Made by a program: the position numbers and the translations under genes
In this document: piece by piece, positions 44,601 to 57,560 of the stretch
How positions within the stretch are numbered: position 1 is the first letter of the stretch
How the letters are laid out: the number at the start of each line of letters is the position of its first letter
Assembly (NCBI GenBank): GCA_024349245.1
Contig: JALDNG010000022.1
Coordinates: 13,513,501 to 13,577,500, forward strand
Reading direction: 5' to 3'
Source of the DNA: Neodontobutis hainanensis
Lineage: Eukaryota; Chordata; Actinopteri; Gobiiformes; Odontobutidae
DNA: 64,000 nt
Notes under the pieces: model-generated
Databases searched by the model: none
The model's input: the letters and a program-made list of their open reading frames with translations, nothing else
What the model was told of the DNA's origin: nothing

Positions 44601-45690
44601 GAAAGTGGTTTTGCGGTTTTGGCTGTAGACCCCTAGCTCTGCACTGTCTGTGGCTGCCAGTCAACCAGAACACATCTCGCACCAGATAAATCCAACCCAT
44701 CCCAGCCCTTTGTCTCCTCACGTACTGAGATAATCATTTATCTCAGTTATTTCATCAGATTGATTTTACAGCATACACATATTCCCACACTTTATAATGC
44801 GCCTTTCAACAGGTGATACAAGAACATGCACAGCCACACACACCTTTTGTTTTGATAGTCTCCGAAGAGTCTGGGGCTCACTGGAGACATCCTAGTTGTT
44901 GGAAAGTCTGTCTTCCATCAGATGGTCACCCTGCTGCTTGTCTGTAATCAGCTGTTTTGTCTCACTGAAGGAGACTTTCTCAGGTAGGTAGAGGTACAAT
45001 TGTAGAGTTTTTCCAGGAATAGATTAGAATGGCACTCAATGGAGATGGCTATGCCTCAGTGGTTATTGTAAATGACAAAGCATAATATGTTGCCAGTGTG
45101 TTATCTTCTATGTACAATAAAGACACTAAAGTAAAAAAAACACCTAAAAACCTCTTGATTTTGTCATTACTTAAATTATATCTAAATCCATGGGCAACAT
45201 ATTTTGCATTGTAATCCTGTTAGTGGTTGTTTGATTTCCAGGAAACCAATAAAAGAGCATATTTTCCTGTAGTTTTCTGGTCTCCCTTAATAAATCCCAA
45301 GGCTGATATTATACCTGGCGGCAGCACAGTTGAATGTCCTACAAGAAGCTTTTCTTTAAACCAAATATCATTACCACTGTAAGATATGAAGGCTTATAAG
45401 TTATGAATACATACATAGTTATCTTCTTTTTTTCCCCCTCTGTCATCACCAGCGGAGGACTCATAAGCAAGTCTCTGTGTGAATGCTCTATTTATGGGCC
45501 TCAACTTTCATTCTTTCTCATACTTACCTGGCAGACTGCAGTAACCTTTCTTCGTTATCAGTGTCAGCCTGGAGTGAGCTTGCCTAAATGATGTCTTTCT
45601 CTTACGCGGTTGCTAGCATGACAGTGTTGGGAAAGAAAGGCAGAACGCACAGGACACCTCTGGCTTTGTGTTTGTTTGTGCGAGTGTCTA
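41640..45690. other. Non-coding region, start of a gene desert
   Basis: No coding exon is supported. Reading frames are all under 90 codons, lack family resemblance and are not flanked by convincing splice sites. Moderately GC-balanced stretches, for example 42920-43140, look more constrained than their AT-rich surroundings but cannot be judged without alignment. Confidence 0.4.
44110..44190. promoter_or_regulatory. Candidate conserved non-coding block with homeodomain-type cores
   Basis: Within 80 bp there are taattacc, gctaattaaat and an octamer-like tgcattatga. Density of TAAT cores without low complexity is typical of developmental enhancers, but this is suggestive only. Confidence 0.2.
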
Positions 45691-45734
45691 CGCGCGCGTG
45701 CGTGCGTGCGTGCGTGCGTGTGTGTGTGTGTGCA
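45691..45734 (+). repeat. (CG)n-(TGCG)n-(TG)n compound microsatellite
   Basis: cgcgcgcgtg is followed by about six tgcg units and then about seven TG units. Confidence 0.95.
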
Positions 45735-46624
45735 GGAATTATGTAGCCTACCTGATCAATGTGAGAGATTGTTTGTGCTGTTTGACTCACAACCCATTGA
45801 TTTGCTTACAAGAAATGTGTTTTGGCTCTGTGGCCTGATGCCCCACTTATCATTTGGTTAGGATAATTTTTCTTCACAAGACACCACCTGGAGTTCATAA
45901 CACCTGCGGGACCACATAATACAATCACGGAAAAGAAGACAATTCATCACAATTCATCAGATTTCACAGATGTGTCCTGCTGTGTTTGTGTTAGGTGCTG
46001 GTGTGTTGTGTTTGCACAGATTACACTGCTCTCATCACGTCTGCGGGCATCTTTCATTCTTATTCCTACTGTCTAAACCTGTTTTTCAACTTCATAGTTT
46101 AGTTTAAGTGGTTGTTAGTTTACATTTAAAAATGTATAAGCATTGAATTCAAGCCAGATATTTAACTATATACAATTATAGCATCTTCCCTGTATATTCC
46201 CATGTTCTACAATGTAATATTACATTTTTGTAGCCTTAATTTTCAATAGTGTGGTATTGCCAACCTTTTTGTCCACTACCCTCCTACAATTTTTAAGAGT
46301 GATCTTGTTGTCCCATAAAGTGAACAGCTGGAGAAGTGTCAAGCAAACATTTCAGTTAGTTTAGAGAGTCCTAAAGAAGGTTAACTAACATTGTTTTTAT
46401 GAGATGTCAGTTTCTGCAGCAAAGTTAAAGAACTCCTCCCAAAGCAGGCTGGTGAATACATGCAGCAATCCTTTTCAGACGGCAGAATAGCCTAAGTCTA
46501 TTCTGCCAACACAATAGTGCGTGCGCATATAGTTTATGTCTTTATTTTTATTTCTTTACTAAAACAGGGACTAGAGAAGAAATAGTCTGAAATATAAAGA
46601 TTTTATACTAGTATAATTAAGCTT
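45735..46624. other. Non-coding interval
   Basis: Nothing recognised. Confidence 0.4.
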
Positions 46625-46740
46625 AAGTTCAGTTTAGTTTATTATTTATTTGACAGGGACCATGTGCAAACACATGAATCTAAAAAAAAAAAAAAAAAGA
46701 TGATTTCTATCTGCAGTCCCAAGGGCAGATAAAACATTAA
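46625..46740 (-). mobile_element. Possible LINE 3'-end scrap
   Basis: On the minus strand the phrase tggtccctgtcaaataaata resembles the 3' tails of fish LINEs. A 17-base A run lies on the plus strand at about 46681. Only about 100 bp are present and no protein part remains. Confidence 0.3.
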
Positions 46741-49700
46741 GATACAATTAAATGCATGCATTAAGACACCAAACCGTCAAAACCGCTGGACAGGACTTCT
46801 CTGACACTCCACCCAGCACACTACATGATGCTGTTGCCCCGCTCACCTTCTCTGACATTGGTTGTTTACTGCTTCACCCGCCTGCATCATTAACCCTGTA
46901 TAGCTGTGGGGCTTATAACACAAACCCAAGTGTCCATGGCTCACTTCCTCTGAATAGGCAGATTTTTGGGAGGGGGCAACGGGGTTATCACTCACGTCAA
47001 ATTCCAAGCCAAAGTGGCCACTTTGTTTGGGAAAAAGACCTGGCTTTGTCACGGCTTGGTTTTTATTCATTCCTCTCAAGTGAAAGGAGAAAGCTCAGAA
47101 GACATTTGTACTGTTTTGTACTGACTTTACTTTTCATGTTTTTATCACTTTTTGAAATGTTGAACTGGTCCTAAAGTGTGTCAAGGCTCAATGGTCAATT
47201 TGATGTATTCGTAACTGAAACTCCAACACAATTTCTTCGGTCATCAATCAAAAAAAAATCTATTTGGCGCAAGCTCTGAAAAGATGGCTTCTTAAAGATA
47301 TGAGATAGTGATATGAGACACTGAAAGTGAAGAGGGCCACTTAATCACTTCCAACACAGACTTAGTGAAAGACTCCAAACCAGCTGTGACATGCAGGGGT
47401 GATAAATACGTCAAGACTTCAATTAGGAAACTTAAAACGGAGCTGTATATAACTTGGCAAAAAGTTAAAGGTTCAAAGTGTTGCTGGCCCTCACCAAGTG
47501 CATATCGGAGCAGATAAGGTGTGATGATGGCTGAGGTCACACAGGAGATCAGGTTTCTGCATTCAATTCAACTAACATTTCCCACAATCTAACCGGATTG
47601 TGCTTTTTATTTTCTACTGTTTTTATTTATATTTCACTATTTTCATCCGTTTTTGGCATTTATAAGATGTCACTTGCCTGAAAGTCAGTGAAAGGCTTAC
47701 ATTGGGGTACACTTTGAGGCATTATGCTTTGAGGCACTATGCTTTACTGCCCAATACTGCATCAGGATTGTGTGGAGGCAAAGCTCTATTAACTTTTCAT
47801 TTAATTTTACGACTGTTGTAACTACATATTACATCTTTTTATCCATTAAATCCAGAACAAAAGGAAGTAATCGTACTATCTGAACTCCATTACCTGGATC
47901 TCCATTGAAAGGCTTGATAGAAGATTTTTCAGAAAACATGCTGCTGTTACTTCTTGTGTAAAAATGTTCAGCTGATATTTTTGAGCTTCCATTGCTTTGC
48001 ACCTGGACCACTGTCATTTTGTGAATGTTGGAAAACGAGAGGTAAAACACTGCTCTAGGTTTCTCTTTCTGGTGTTGACAGCCCAGCTAAATGTCAGGTC
48101 TGTCAGCGGCTACCACTTTACCCTATGCGACAAAAGAAAGATCAGGTTTCTGACACGGCACTGGTTGTGTGTCTGCTGGGGACTCGGAGGGGCTTGACAC
48201 ATGAGAGCTTGGATTTTGTTGGCTAAAGATATTTCACTCAAGGACTACATTTGTATTTAATCTTAACACACAGTTAAGCTGCTGTGACACTCCTTCTAAT
48301 GGGCCTCTTACAACTATTTGAATGTCTTTCAAAGTCAACAAAGGTTACTCAAAGTTTGTCAAGAGTCAGTCGACTGATGAAGCATAGGTTTTAGCTTGCA
48401 GAGGAAAGTTAAGGTATGAGCTTCACACGCCTCTTTGGTGGGTGCTGAGAGTTCATAAATGGATGTGATGAGATCCTTGAGTGACAGCCTGTTGACTTAT
48501 TGTCGAGCGCTCAATGAGAAGATGCTTGAAGCCACTTCATCTGAAAGACTCAAAAGTGCATCGCCTGCAGTTTTCAGCCGTCTCACAGTATAGTAAAGGG
48601 TAATGTCACCTTCTCCCATCGTTCTGTCAATATTCACTACCTCAATAGATCACTTTTCCCTTCTGCTTCAGCGTGGTCTGCAATGGCCACATACATATTT
48701 TCAAATCACGCTCTCTGGCGATGTAGAGTTAATTTGACTTTACATCGAGAGAAAGAGTTGCCCTCACTTTCACATTTTCCATAACACTATGATTTTACAC
48801 ATGACACTATATCTATTTCCATCCTTGGTTTCTCACTGACTCTGATGTGAAATGTAATCTGTGATCAGATTTAATTACGCTCGTAATCGGATACCTCGAC
48901 ATGACTGATGCACTGGTAGAAATGAAGTGCCATGTAGTTGCACACACTGATATAAGGTGTCACTTATAATTCTCCAGTACAAACAACAACATAAGTGCCA
49001 CTTGTGTTTAGATCACTCCGAGTGCATCTTGATAGGATTTTATTTCAATAAACTGGGGGCTTTCCTCCTACTGATGTGATCCTGTAACATGATGGGCCCC
49101 AAGTCTTGTGACTGATGACAACCACCCATCAGAGCAGACTGGGCTTAACTTTATCTTTGATCAAAACAGTTAAAAGATTCAGCACAGCACTATGCAGAAA
49201 ACAGGAAGTTGTAAACAGTCTCTTCTCTAGACTTCAATTAGATTATTTATCAATAGGAGTGTCTTGTTGTAAGGTGTAAGATGGGATCCACAGTCTTTGA
49301 TTTGCTTTAGTCTGAAGCAGCAGATTGAGATTGATGAGTTTATTAAAGTCGAATGGACTCTGAGACAGACAGCTCATTAAAACTACAATGTTCAGAGCCC
49401 ATCACTGAGCAGGTCACTGTTGACGCAGCTCGCCAGAATCGAGATTGTCCATCATGAAGAGGGCCATTCAAACAAATTTCAATTGTTTGCAAGCTGTCAG
49501 CTTAAGTGCTTTAAAGGGGACTTTAATGGGCTTATTTTTCAAATGTTTTGTGGTGTCAGGACAGAGCTGCTAACAGTGAAGCATTCTTCAATAAGTTCTC
49601 ACTAGTTAAGATACACAGGTCATATTGACTGAACAGATGAAGAGTGAGCCTTCTTTATTAAAGACTTTTAGCTTTCATTCAAATAAAATACATTCAAACA

Positions 49701-52700
49701 ACCCAAAGACTGGCCCACACTGCGGCTTTGTCAGTTGAAAAAGTTGGTCTTGATTCTGACTTGAACAAATCTGGTTTTGGTTTGTTTCCCCATATGCGAC
49801 TTTCAGAGATACTACACAAAATTAAATTACTAAAATTATTAGAACAAAACACTTACTAAAAATGCAAACTACTTTTATTTGATACAACACCATTTTATAC
49901 AATTGCTATGTCAATACATACATGAGTCTTACCTTGTCCCACTAATGACAAAGTTCATTTTCATTATTTAATTTCTAAATTTGTTAGATACACTAGTACT
50001 TGATGTATACAATTTCACATAAGAAAAAAACTCTTTGATATGCTTCTAAAATCTGCATTATACAGAAATTTAGACTGGTCCAAGTGTTCTGTCCTTCTCC
50101 ATGTCACACGGGTCTTATAAACCTTCAGTAAATACAGACCTAGCATGCTTTAAACCACAGGATACAGTATGTATTAATATATTTGGCTTGTTTTTTTGTT
50201 ACACTGATTTCAGAAAATCCTGTTTCTAGCTCAAACTTTCTTGCTCCCATAGTCCTTTCACAAACATATGAGGCAGATTTGTTTCTTATTGACATTTGAA
50301 CTTTTTGGATTTCGGCTCATGAGCAAAAAGAGGATAAAGCATCTCATTACAAAATACTTCCATCTTCAGAAAAGAGAAAAAGCATTGTGGTATAATGGTT
50401 AGTACTGAGCGTTATTGGCTTGTCTCTGTCAGTGCTGTTGAATGGAGAGGTAGAGCCCCATTGTCCAGAAAGCATGTACAATATATAGAGCACATACAGA
50501 TTAAAGGAGTAACATACCGTGAACACACACCTGGAGGGCTCACAGGGCTTTACATGGAGAGTCAGGCCATCAACACACTTTATACCTGGCCCTGTGTCTA
50601 CAGCCCAGCCTTTTACAGCGCTCTCCTCCGGATGTGTGTGTCTGGTGCACATGTGCCTTATTAGAGACAAAGTGGTGAAGTGAGTCACAGGCACAAAACA
50701 ACCGTGAAGTGGCATAAAGGGGAATTATGTGTCTTGTTGTTATTCAGTGCTTGATCACAACTGCTTTATTGAACCAGCACAATCTCAAATGAACGTTTCT
50801 CATTTTAAAATACAGTTTTCATTCAGACACAATTTGAGGGCATTTGTACTAATGGCTTGTAAAAACGTGGGTTGTAGAGCAACATTAAATTTATTTTGGG
50901 ACAATTAAAACTTAATAGATCTAATCTCCATTAGTGTTTTACATTTGTGTCAAAATTTATCTTTAAAGGTTTAGCTTTACTGGATGGACAGTAATTGAAA
51001 GCTCTTTATAAAAAGTCCAACCACTTCATTCTTCACACTCTTCACCTGCCAAATGGTTTCAGCCAACACCAGCCACGTCTGCTTCAAACACAAACTTAGC
51101 CTGTGTCCTGAGTTTGTGCATGTGTTGTCACACTTTTCCTTTGGTATAACCAGAATAGAGAGAAATCTAACAGGTTTCTCTCAGAAAAAGTATCATGTAT
51201 TTTGGAAATGGTTTACTCGAGCACTGACATCTAAACAATGTCATAAGCACATTTACACAAACAGGTTTAAAACTCAACATGAAGTCATCTCAGTTTGTCT
51301 GCTGCTAAGTCAGTGAAAATTTGGTCATGGCTTATGGAATATCGAAATTTTGCCAATATGTTTATAAATTTTTTTCCCTAATAAAATAATTATATACATT
51401 TTTTCTGCAACAGCAACTTATTAGAAAACACTCCACAACCATTTAAAATTCTCGCCTGCAGTCTGCAAAATTTCCAGCCTTTTCTTGAAACTTGCATGAA
51501 ATTGTCTGATATCAGCGAGTGTGTGAGTGAAGTTACAATCTCGAGAGCAAGCAATGTTTGGCTTTGAACTTCTGAGGGTTGTATGTATTTTTTTTTGTGT
51601 TAATGCAAACATTTGATTTCATTTCACATTTATTTTCTTATCGAGAGAGGAACAGCTGGAAGCCAGTTCTGTGACAGCTTGCTGGCTTTGTGTCTGCAGT
51701 GACTACATCTGTGTTTGACTCTCCCCAGAGAAGACACGGTCCCCTTTGGGTCAGTACGTGATTGTGTGTGATGTGTGCCTATGACACACGCTTGAAAATA
51801 TGGAGTATTCTGTCTTTTTATTATTTTTACTGTTAGTCCATGTGTATGTCAATAACTTTCTCGAGACATAAAACCCAACAGACATCATCTATGCCATCTA
51901 GTTTCACGTGAACAAAATAGCTTTATCAGTTAAGTGCTGTGTCAAAAAATAAATAAATTATAGACCTTTTTGAGTTAAACCTATTAAGTTAAATCAACAC
52001 AAAATATTCAATTGATATTTTTTGTTACACACTAAAAAAAAATGGGTTCTTCTTAATGGGTTATTTTTTATAGGTTTAAGGAAAACAAAAACAATTGCCC
52101 AATATTGTGCTGCCACACATTCTCACGGGAGTTTTAAATCTCGCTGTAGACCTTAGATGTATAATATATAAAAAAATCTTGTTGATGTGATGGGTTCAGG
52201 TGTAATACATGCTCTTACAAGACAGTATTGTGTCCTGTCACTCGGGATTAAATAATGGAAAAAAATGACTATTATTGTGTGGTTATGTATTTTAGGGTGC
52301 TTTAAGCAGTCTCAACTTTAAAACAACAATCTCACCTGTCCCGAACCAAACCCCAGTGCAGCTGTTTACCTCCCAAACTCCCAAACGTTATTTAAAATAC
52401 ACGTCACAGGTGATGCGTTTTACATTTTGCTTTATTTTCCTTTTTGGATGTACCATTTAGTGGCTGCATTGATTTCAAGCTGCAATAATGTGTCTAAAAG
52501 CAAATCATTCTCTGGGGAACAACTAAACCAAATGTTCATTATTAAATCCCAAGAGAAATCAGCGGGGCCAGATTTGAACTGTGCTCACTAACACTTTTTA
52601 GCTTGAATGCCGCAATCTTCAGGGAGCTGTTGTCTCCATCCACATTTTTACACTTTCACTGTGCTAATTTGTCCCATAGCTTTTCATCCATTCCCTCTTT

Positions 52701-53899
52701 GTGTTAGTTGAAACTCTCTAGTCTGATAAATGTTAGGAAGCCCAGCCCCATGTCTCTGTATGGGGCATGTATCTTAGACACATTTGTATGTATTTGATTT
52801 TCCAAAAATGATGATTACGAGACTGATCTGAGCCATGGAAAACCTGTTTGTACCTTGTTTATGTTGTGTTTTATAAGAATGTAGGTAATGAGTTAAAGTA
52901 TAAAACCCTATTGAGAACATTCACTTTGGATCACTAGGTCGCTCTTTTGCACCTTTACCACTCGGTGAGGCCCAGACCTCTATAGGCGTGCTGTAGGATG
53001 CTGTAGAAATACATTATGGACTGTACTTTTCACTCTGCACTGTAGGCACTGCAGACTGGAGACAACCTACAAGAGCTGCTTGAACACACTGAACCAACCA
53101 TGACTCTGCCCATTGTCAAAGTTGCTCAAATCTTTTGGCTTGACCAGTTTTCAACTTCGTCTTTAAGGACAAAGAGAAGCTCCTCCAGCTGACACCCGGT
53201 GGAGGAGATAAATAAGGTTATCCTGTCAATAGTCGAGTCAATCGATTGTGAAATTAATTTACATGTAATATGAAAATGTATAAAGGTAAATGTGCTGACA
53301 CACACTGCGTTTGTGCCTCCTGAAGTGTGATTAGTTATTCTAATAACGACTTGTATTTGGACTAAATGGCAGTAGGTGGTGACACAACATGATGCATTGC
53401 CATTGAAGCAGGCTCATTAATTATAGTCATTAAAGCTATCATCTCAGAAACACACATTTGCGCTCACATTCACACACAGCCCTTCAGTATAACATGGCAC
53501 AGTAAATGAATGTGCACCTGTTGACACAGCTGGACATACCCAGTGTATACACCAATGAGGAATGAGAACATTACCTTCACAGAAGACGCATGAATCAGAG
53601 TGCTGGGGAATGCTGTGCACATGCAGGAGGCAGCTGAAGACATGCATCACACAAACATCTTCACTAAACACCTTTCCTCTGACAAATGTCCTCCTGCATT
53701 AATAACATCTTCTGCCACTGATACCTTTTGGACAAATATTGAACTGAAAAATGATTTAGTGGCTACTACTTATTCCCACAGAGACTTCAAACAGGCTGGT
53801 GTAGCTTGAGATGTGTAGTGTGTAGCACAAAGGCCTGTCTCGGAACCAAAGGATAAAAAAGGTGAGGCCAAGAACAGAATTAGTTGATGCAGCGTCCGA
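46741..53899. other. Non-coding region
   Basis: The longest frame is 140 codons (46752-47174), without resemblance to a known family and with an unlikely composition. No splice-supported exon is seen. 49380-49560 is a balanced-composition block containing the partly palindromic tcaaacaaatttcaattgtt, a weak candidate for conserved regulatory DNA. Confidence 0.4.
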
Positions 53900-54130
53900 T
53901 CAGTGTAACTTTGCACACATCTGATTGGTCCAGCTGGGTTTTGTGGAATAAAACCTGCTCTGGAGCAGGATAGCTGTGTAGAGTTAGTTACCCTTGAGAT
54001 AAAACCTGCTAAAAAACTAAAACACCTTCTGGATCCAGAAAACTCAGAGTTAGCTCAAACTAAACCTGAACTTACCTGGATCAAACCTAAACCGGCTACG
54101 AGCAACAGGCTTTAGATTAGTGTTGAACTC
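53900..54130. repeat. Candidate unclassified interspersed repeat
   Basis: The block repeats short phrases internally: taaaacctgct twice, and gagttagtt, gagttagct and caaactaaacctg variants. It is bordered by ordinary AT-rich sequence. The phrase structure resembles a decayed DNA-transposon or SINE-like repeat. No terminal inverted repeats were established. Confidence 0.3.
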
Positions 54131-57100
54131 AGATAGCATCGGCTCGTGTAAACAAAGCAGACAGGTAGATATGCAGCGTGCAACAATCACATTTCTTTGA
54201 AAAAGAAGTGGGCACAGATGACTGATACTGTGTGTATCTTTTACTTAAGATCAAAATCAAGATTTTTTTTGTTGTGTTGGAATGCATCCAACCAAGTCAC
54301 CTACAGAAATTATATTTCTACAATCCATGGTTACTGTTTTCAATTACCTTTGAATTACTTGAGTTGTTAAAGGTTTTACATGTAAACCTTTTGTTTCTGT
54401 TCCCTGACTGGTCATAATGTTATCAATTACTTACCTGGTTTTATTATTCATAAAAAAAAAAAAAAACTTTTATTATTTTCAGTCACTTTATTATTAAAGA
54501 ATTATTATTTTTTCTCCATTTTCAAGGGCAGCATTAGCAGGTCCCTTGTGACAATCTTGTGCTTCCTGCGGTTATTCAACTGGTCACATAGTTCAAAGGC
54601 ATTTCTCTTAATATTACTTATTTGAATAAATCTTGTATTAAAAGGTTAGACATAAACACACAGCACACAGCAAAAAGTAGTGATGTCTGTGACGGGTGAG
54701 TGATGGACAGATTGTGACGGCGGAGGGGAGCGAGGTTGGAGGCGTCAGGTCTGACACGCAGTCTGACAATCTGCAGCCTGTCTGTCTCCATTCTCCTCAC
54801 TTCTATCTGTCTACACACTGTCTGGCTCTGCTATCTTTTTACAGACAAAAACACATAATGACACTCCACTCCAAAAAACAAACATCCAAAACATAAACCC
54901 TACAAAGCACGGTGGTGGACTAATACGTCTGATTTATGAGGCTGTTGCTGAAAGTTATTGCTTGTAATGACGCTTTTAATGATGTTTGAAAAGCTTATGC
55001 TGGAAGAAAGAAAGCTTGAAAGACATTCTAAATAAAGACAACAAGATCAAACATAAACCTTTAAAGTTGATGTATGGAAATATGAACAGAAAATAATATA
55101 AGAAACCTTTGTTTAGATCGAGTGTGACCTCCAGTTCAATTGACGTGTGAACCATCTGAAAGGAGCTATTAACGTCAGTCCTATTTTTGTCACCCATCCA
55201 TCCGCAAACTATTATACTCCTTCATTTTCAGAGGGAAAGTGGCGTCATTTGTCAGCACCTTCACCGCTGTGTTTTCTCATTCGTCTGTCAGAGATTCGGC
55301 TCAGTGATTTAACCTAATTTGTGCCGTTCATTCATTCGTCGGTTGTTCTCGCCTGAATGTCGAGGCTGACTACAGGCCCTTGATTTAGTGCCCAGGAACC
55401 CGGCTACTCAAAGTGGAAACTCTCTGAGGGAAGGAAAGGCTTTCCCTCCTGTATGATGATTGATAAATGATAGTCAGGGGACCTCTAAACCTTCACTGCC
55501 CCACTGTAATAACCACTTACGTAGCGAAGACAGACACACAACTAAATCCTTCCACTCACTCTGCTGTGTCTCTCTGTTTTTTTTTTTCTGTAACAGTGTA
55601 GCCAGTGTCTTTAGATGAAACTGTTCTGTTGGACTGAGGGTCTTTTTTTGCCCAGCACATTAGTTTGATGGATTGTTAGAAAATAGTGGTGACCACACAG
55701 TGCAATTGCAGGCCAATTTAGGCCACCTTAAATTTACATCATTTCTGATTGCATGTAGACTGAAGCCATTATGAATTGCTCAAACAACTCTGTTTGCTGC
55801 AACATTTGCAGAAGGCCTACTGACTTACTTCCACTTGGCAACAAAGTTAGCCAGTTTTGAAATGTCAGAGCAATTAAGAGACATTTGTTATATACAGCAG
55901 CCCTGGAGCAACCACGCAACAATCCTTAGTATTCATGATGTACAGTTTTCCTTTGTCTCTTTCTCTCTATTAATTTCAAGCAAGAAGATAATTCTTTACA
56001 GTTGTATTCACCGACTCCAACTTGATCTGTTTATGGCTCTTTTGAATGTCACATGTAAGTTAATGTTCGCTGATGCAGCCTGTTTTTGATTGATCAATTG
56101 TGGCTTTTGACACACTTCTCTATTCACAGTAATTATCTAATTACATAAATCAGAGTAGGCCTATAGATAAATTTAATGTAAATTTTAACGTAAAAGCCAA
56201 TCAATCTTATGTGGGAATATTTTTAAGAGAATAGAAGAGATGGAAGGGAACTGTAGAACAAGATTCAAAGAGTTGCAAGCTGTGGGATGATGACATTTCT
56301 GTTTTTATAGTCAATATTTTCATATGCTTGTGAAGATATTATGGGTTTTCTAAATGTCATGAGCCCAGTCACTATCGCTTCATAATTAGTTCTTTGATTA
56401 TTTTCTTGCAGTCACTGAAATATTCCCTCATATCATTTTTATGCTTTTCTAATAAAACATATTATTTGAACTAAAATACATTTTTATCAGTTCAATTTTT
56501 TATCATCCACTTTTTGAAGCTCATAAATTTTGTTTTGTGTTTGATCGAGAGGAACAACGCTGCGATGCATAAGAACCATGGGCCTACTACAAGTGTGTGT
56601 GTGATTAAATCTACCCTTGTCTACACTGTCAACAAGCACACACTGGCATCATCTTCTGTCAACCAGCACATGCAAGGCTATAAAAAAAAAAAAGAGCGCC
56701 ACAAGCAGTGTTCAAAGGAACATACCTCCATCTTGGATATCAAACATTTGGCAGCGAGCTTGGTGCCAGTAACCCAATCAGTGATCGGCAGTACAAAGAT
56801 ACAAGCTGACCCTCTGGATAGTATTGCTAATCTCTAAATAAAGCTGGTGATGTTGAGATTACTCATCGGACAAATGGAGCTTTAAACTGATGTAGTTGGC
56901 TATGTGTTGATGCATGTTTCATTTAGATACACAAAACATAATCTCTGTGAAGCAGCAATTCCCAAACAGTGCTTACAGTCAAATCAACCATTGTTTTACA
57001 CACAAATTCTGGGTCACAATTGATATGTCATTTTGAAAAAATAGGTCCACAGGTTACTATTTAAAGTATTTCAGTATGTTTTGCTATTTTCACAATGTCC

Positions 57101-57399
57101 ACAAAACATTATCATAAAATAATAATATTTGTTTAGGTTCAACAGACCATATTGTAATTTATACTGTATGTTATTTATTCTGTAAAGGTTGAACATGAAC
57201 CAAACATGATCTTCTCAAAGCCTTATGGTTTGAAGTTTTACATTTTACAAGTTACTTGGCCCTAATCCTTGCTTCTAACATTTGTGTTACTGCATTTGCA
57301 CTTTTGTTGGTGCTGATCTCATTTGGCCTCTGCATTTGTTTCCACTGTTTCCCTCCAGCTAAGGTTTTGTCATCTGAAGCTCTAATATTATGTGTACGA
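54131..57399. other. Non-coding interval
   Basis: No supported feature beyond short A or T runs (about 54451-54466, 55580-55590). Confidence 0.4.
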
Positions 57400-57560
57400 G
57401 CCTGTGGTGGAGATTGCCTTGCTGCAGTGATTCATCACCTGTTTGGCAGAGGTGACTACACGGGGAACGGAGCGAGTGCTTGGCGTTATGATGTGCCGAG
57501 TGAGCGTCTGGTGTAGGGGCGTTAATTGAGGGCGATTAAGGTGATTAATAGCTTTGTTTG
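57400..57560. promoter_or_regulatory. Candidate conserved non-coding block
   Basis: A GC-balanced stretch ends in ggcgttaattgagggcgatt followed by aaggtgattaatagctttgt, with three TAAT/ATTA cores and a TCF-like ctttgtt. It stands out from its surroundings in composition, but constraint is not shown. Confidence 0.2.

Noticed and set aside
45602..45861. Frames over the (TGCG)/(TG) tract
   Set aside because: Low-complexity translation of a microsatellite; the frames at 61386-61613 were rejected for the same reason.
46752..47174. 140-codon open frame
   Set aside because: No recognisable motif, no splice support, and composition typical of chance frames in non-coding DNA.
50391..50415. tRNA-like D-arm phrase (ggtataatggttagtac)
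   Set aside because: It resembles an A-box region, but no B box, acceptor stem or anticodon arm follows.
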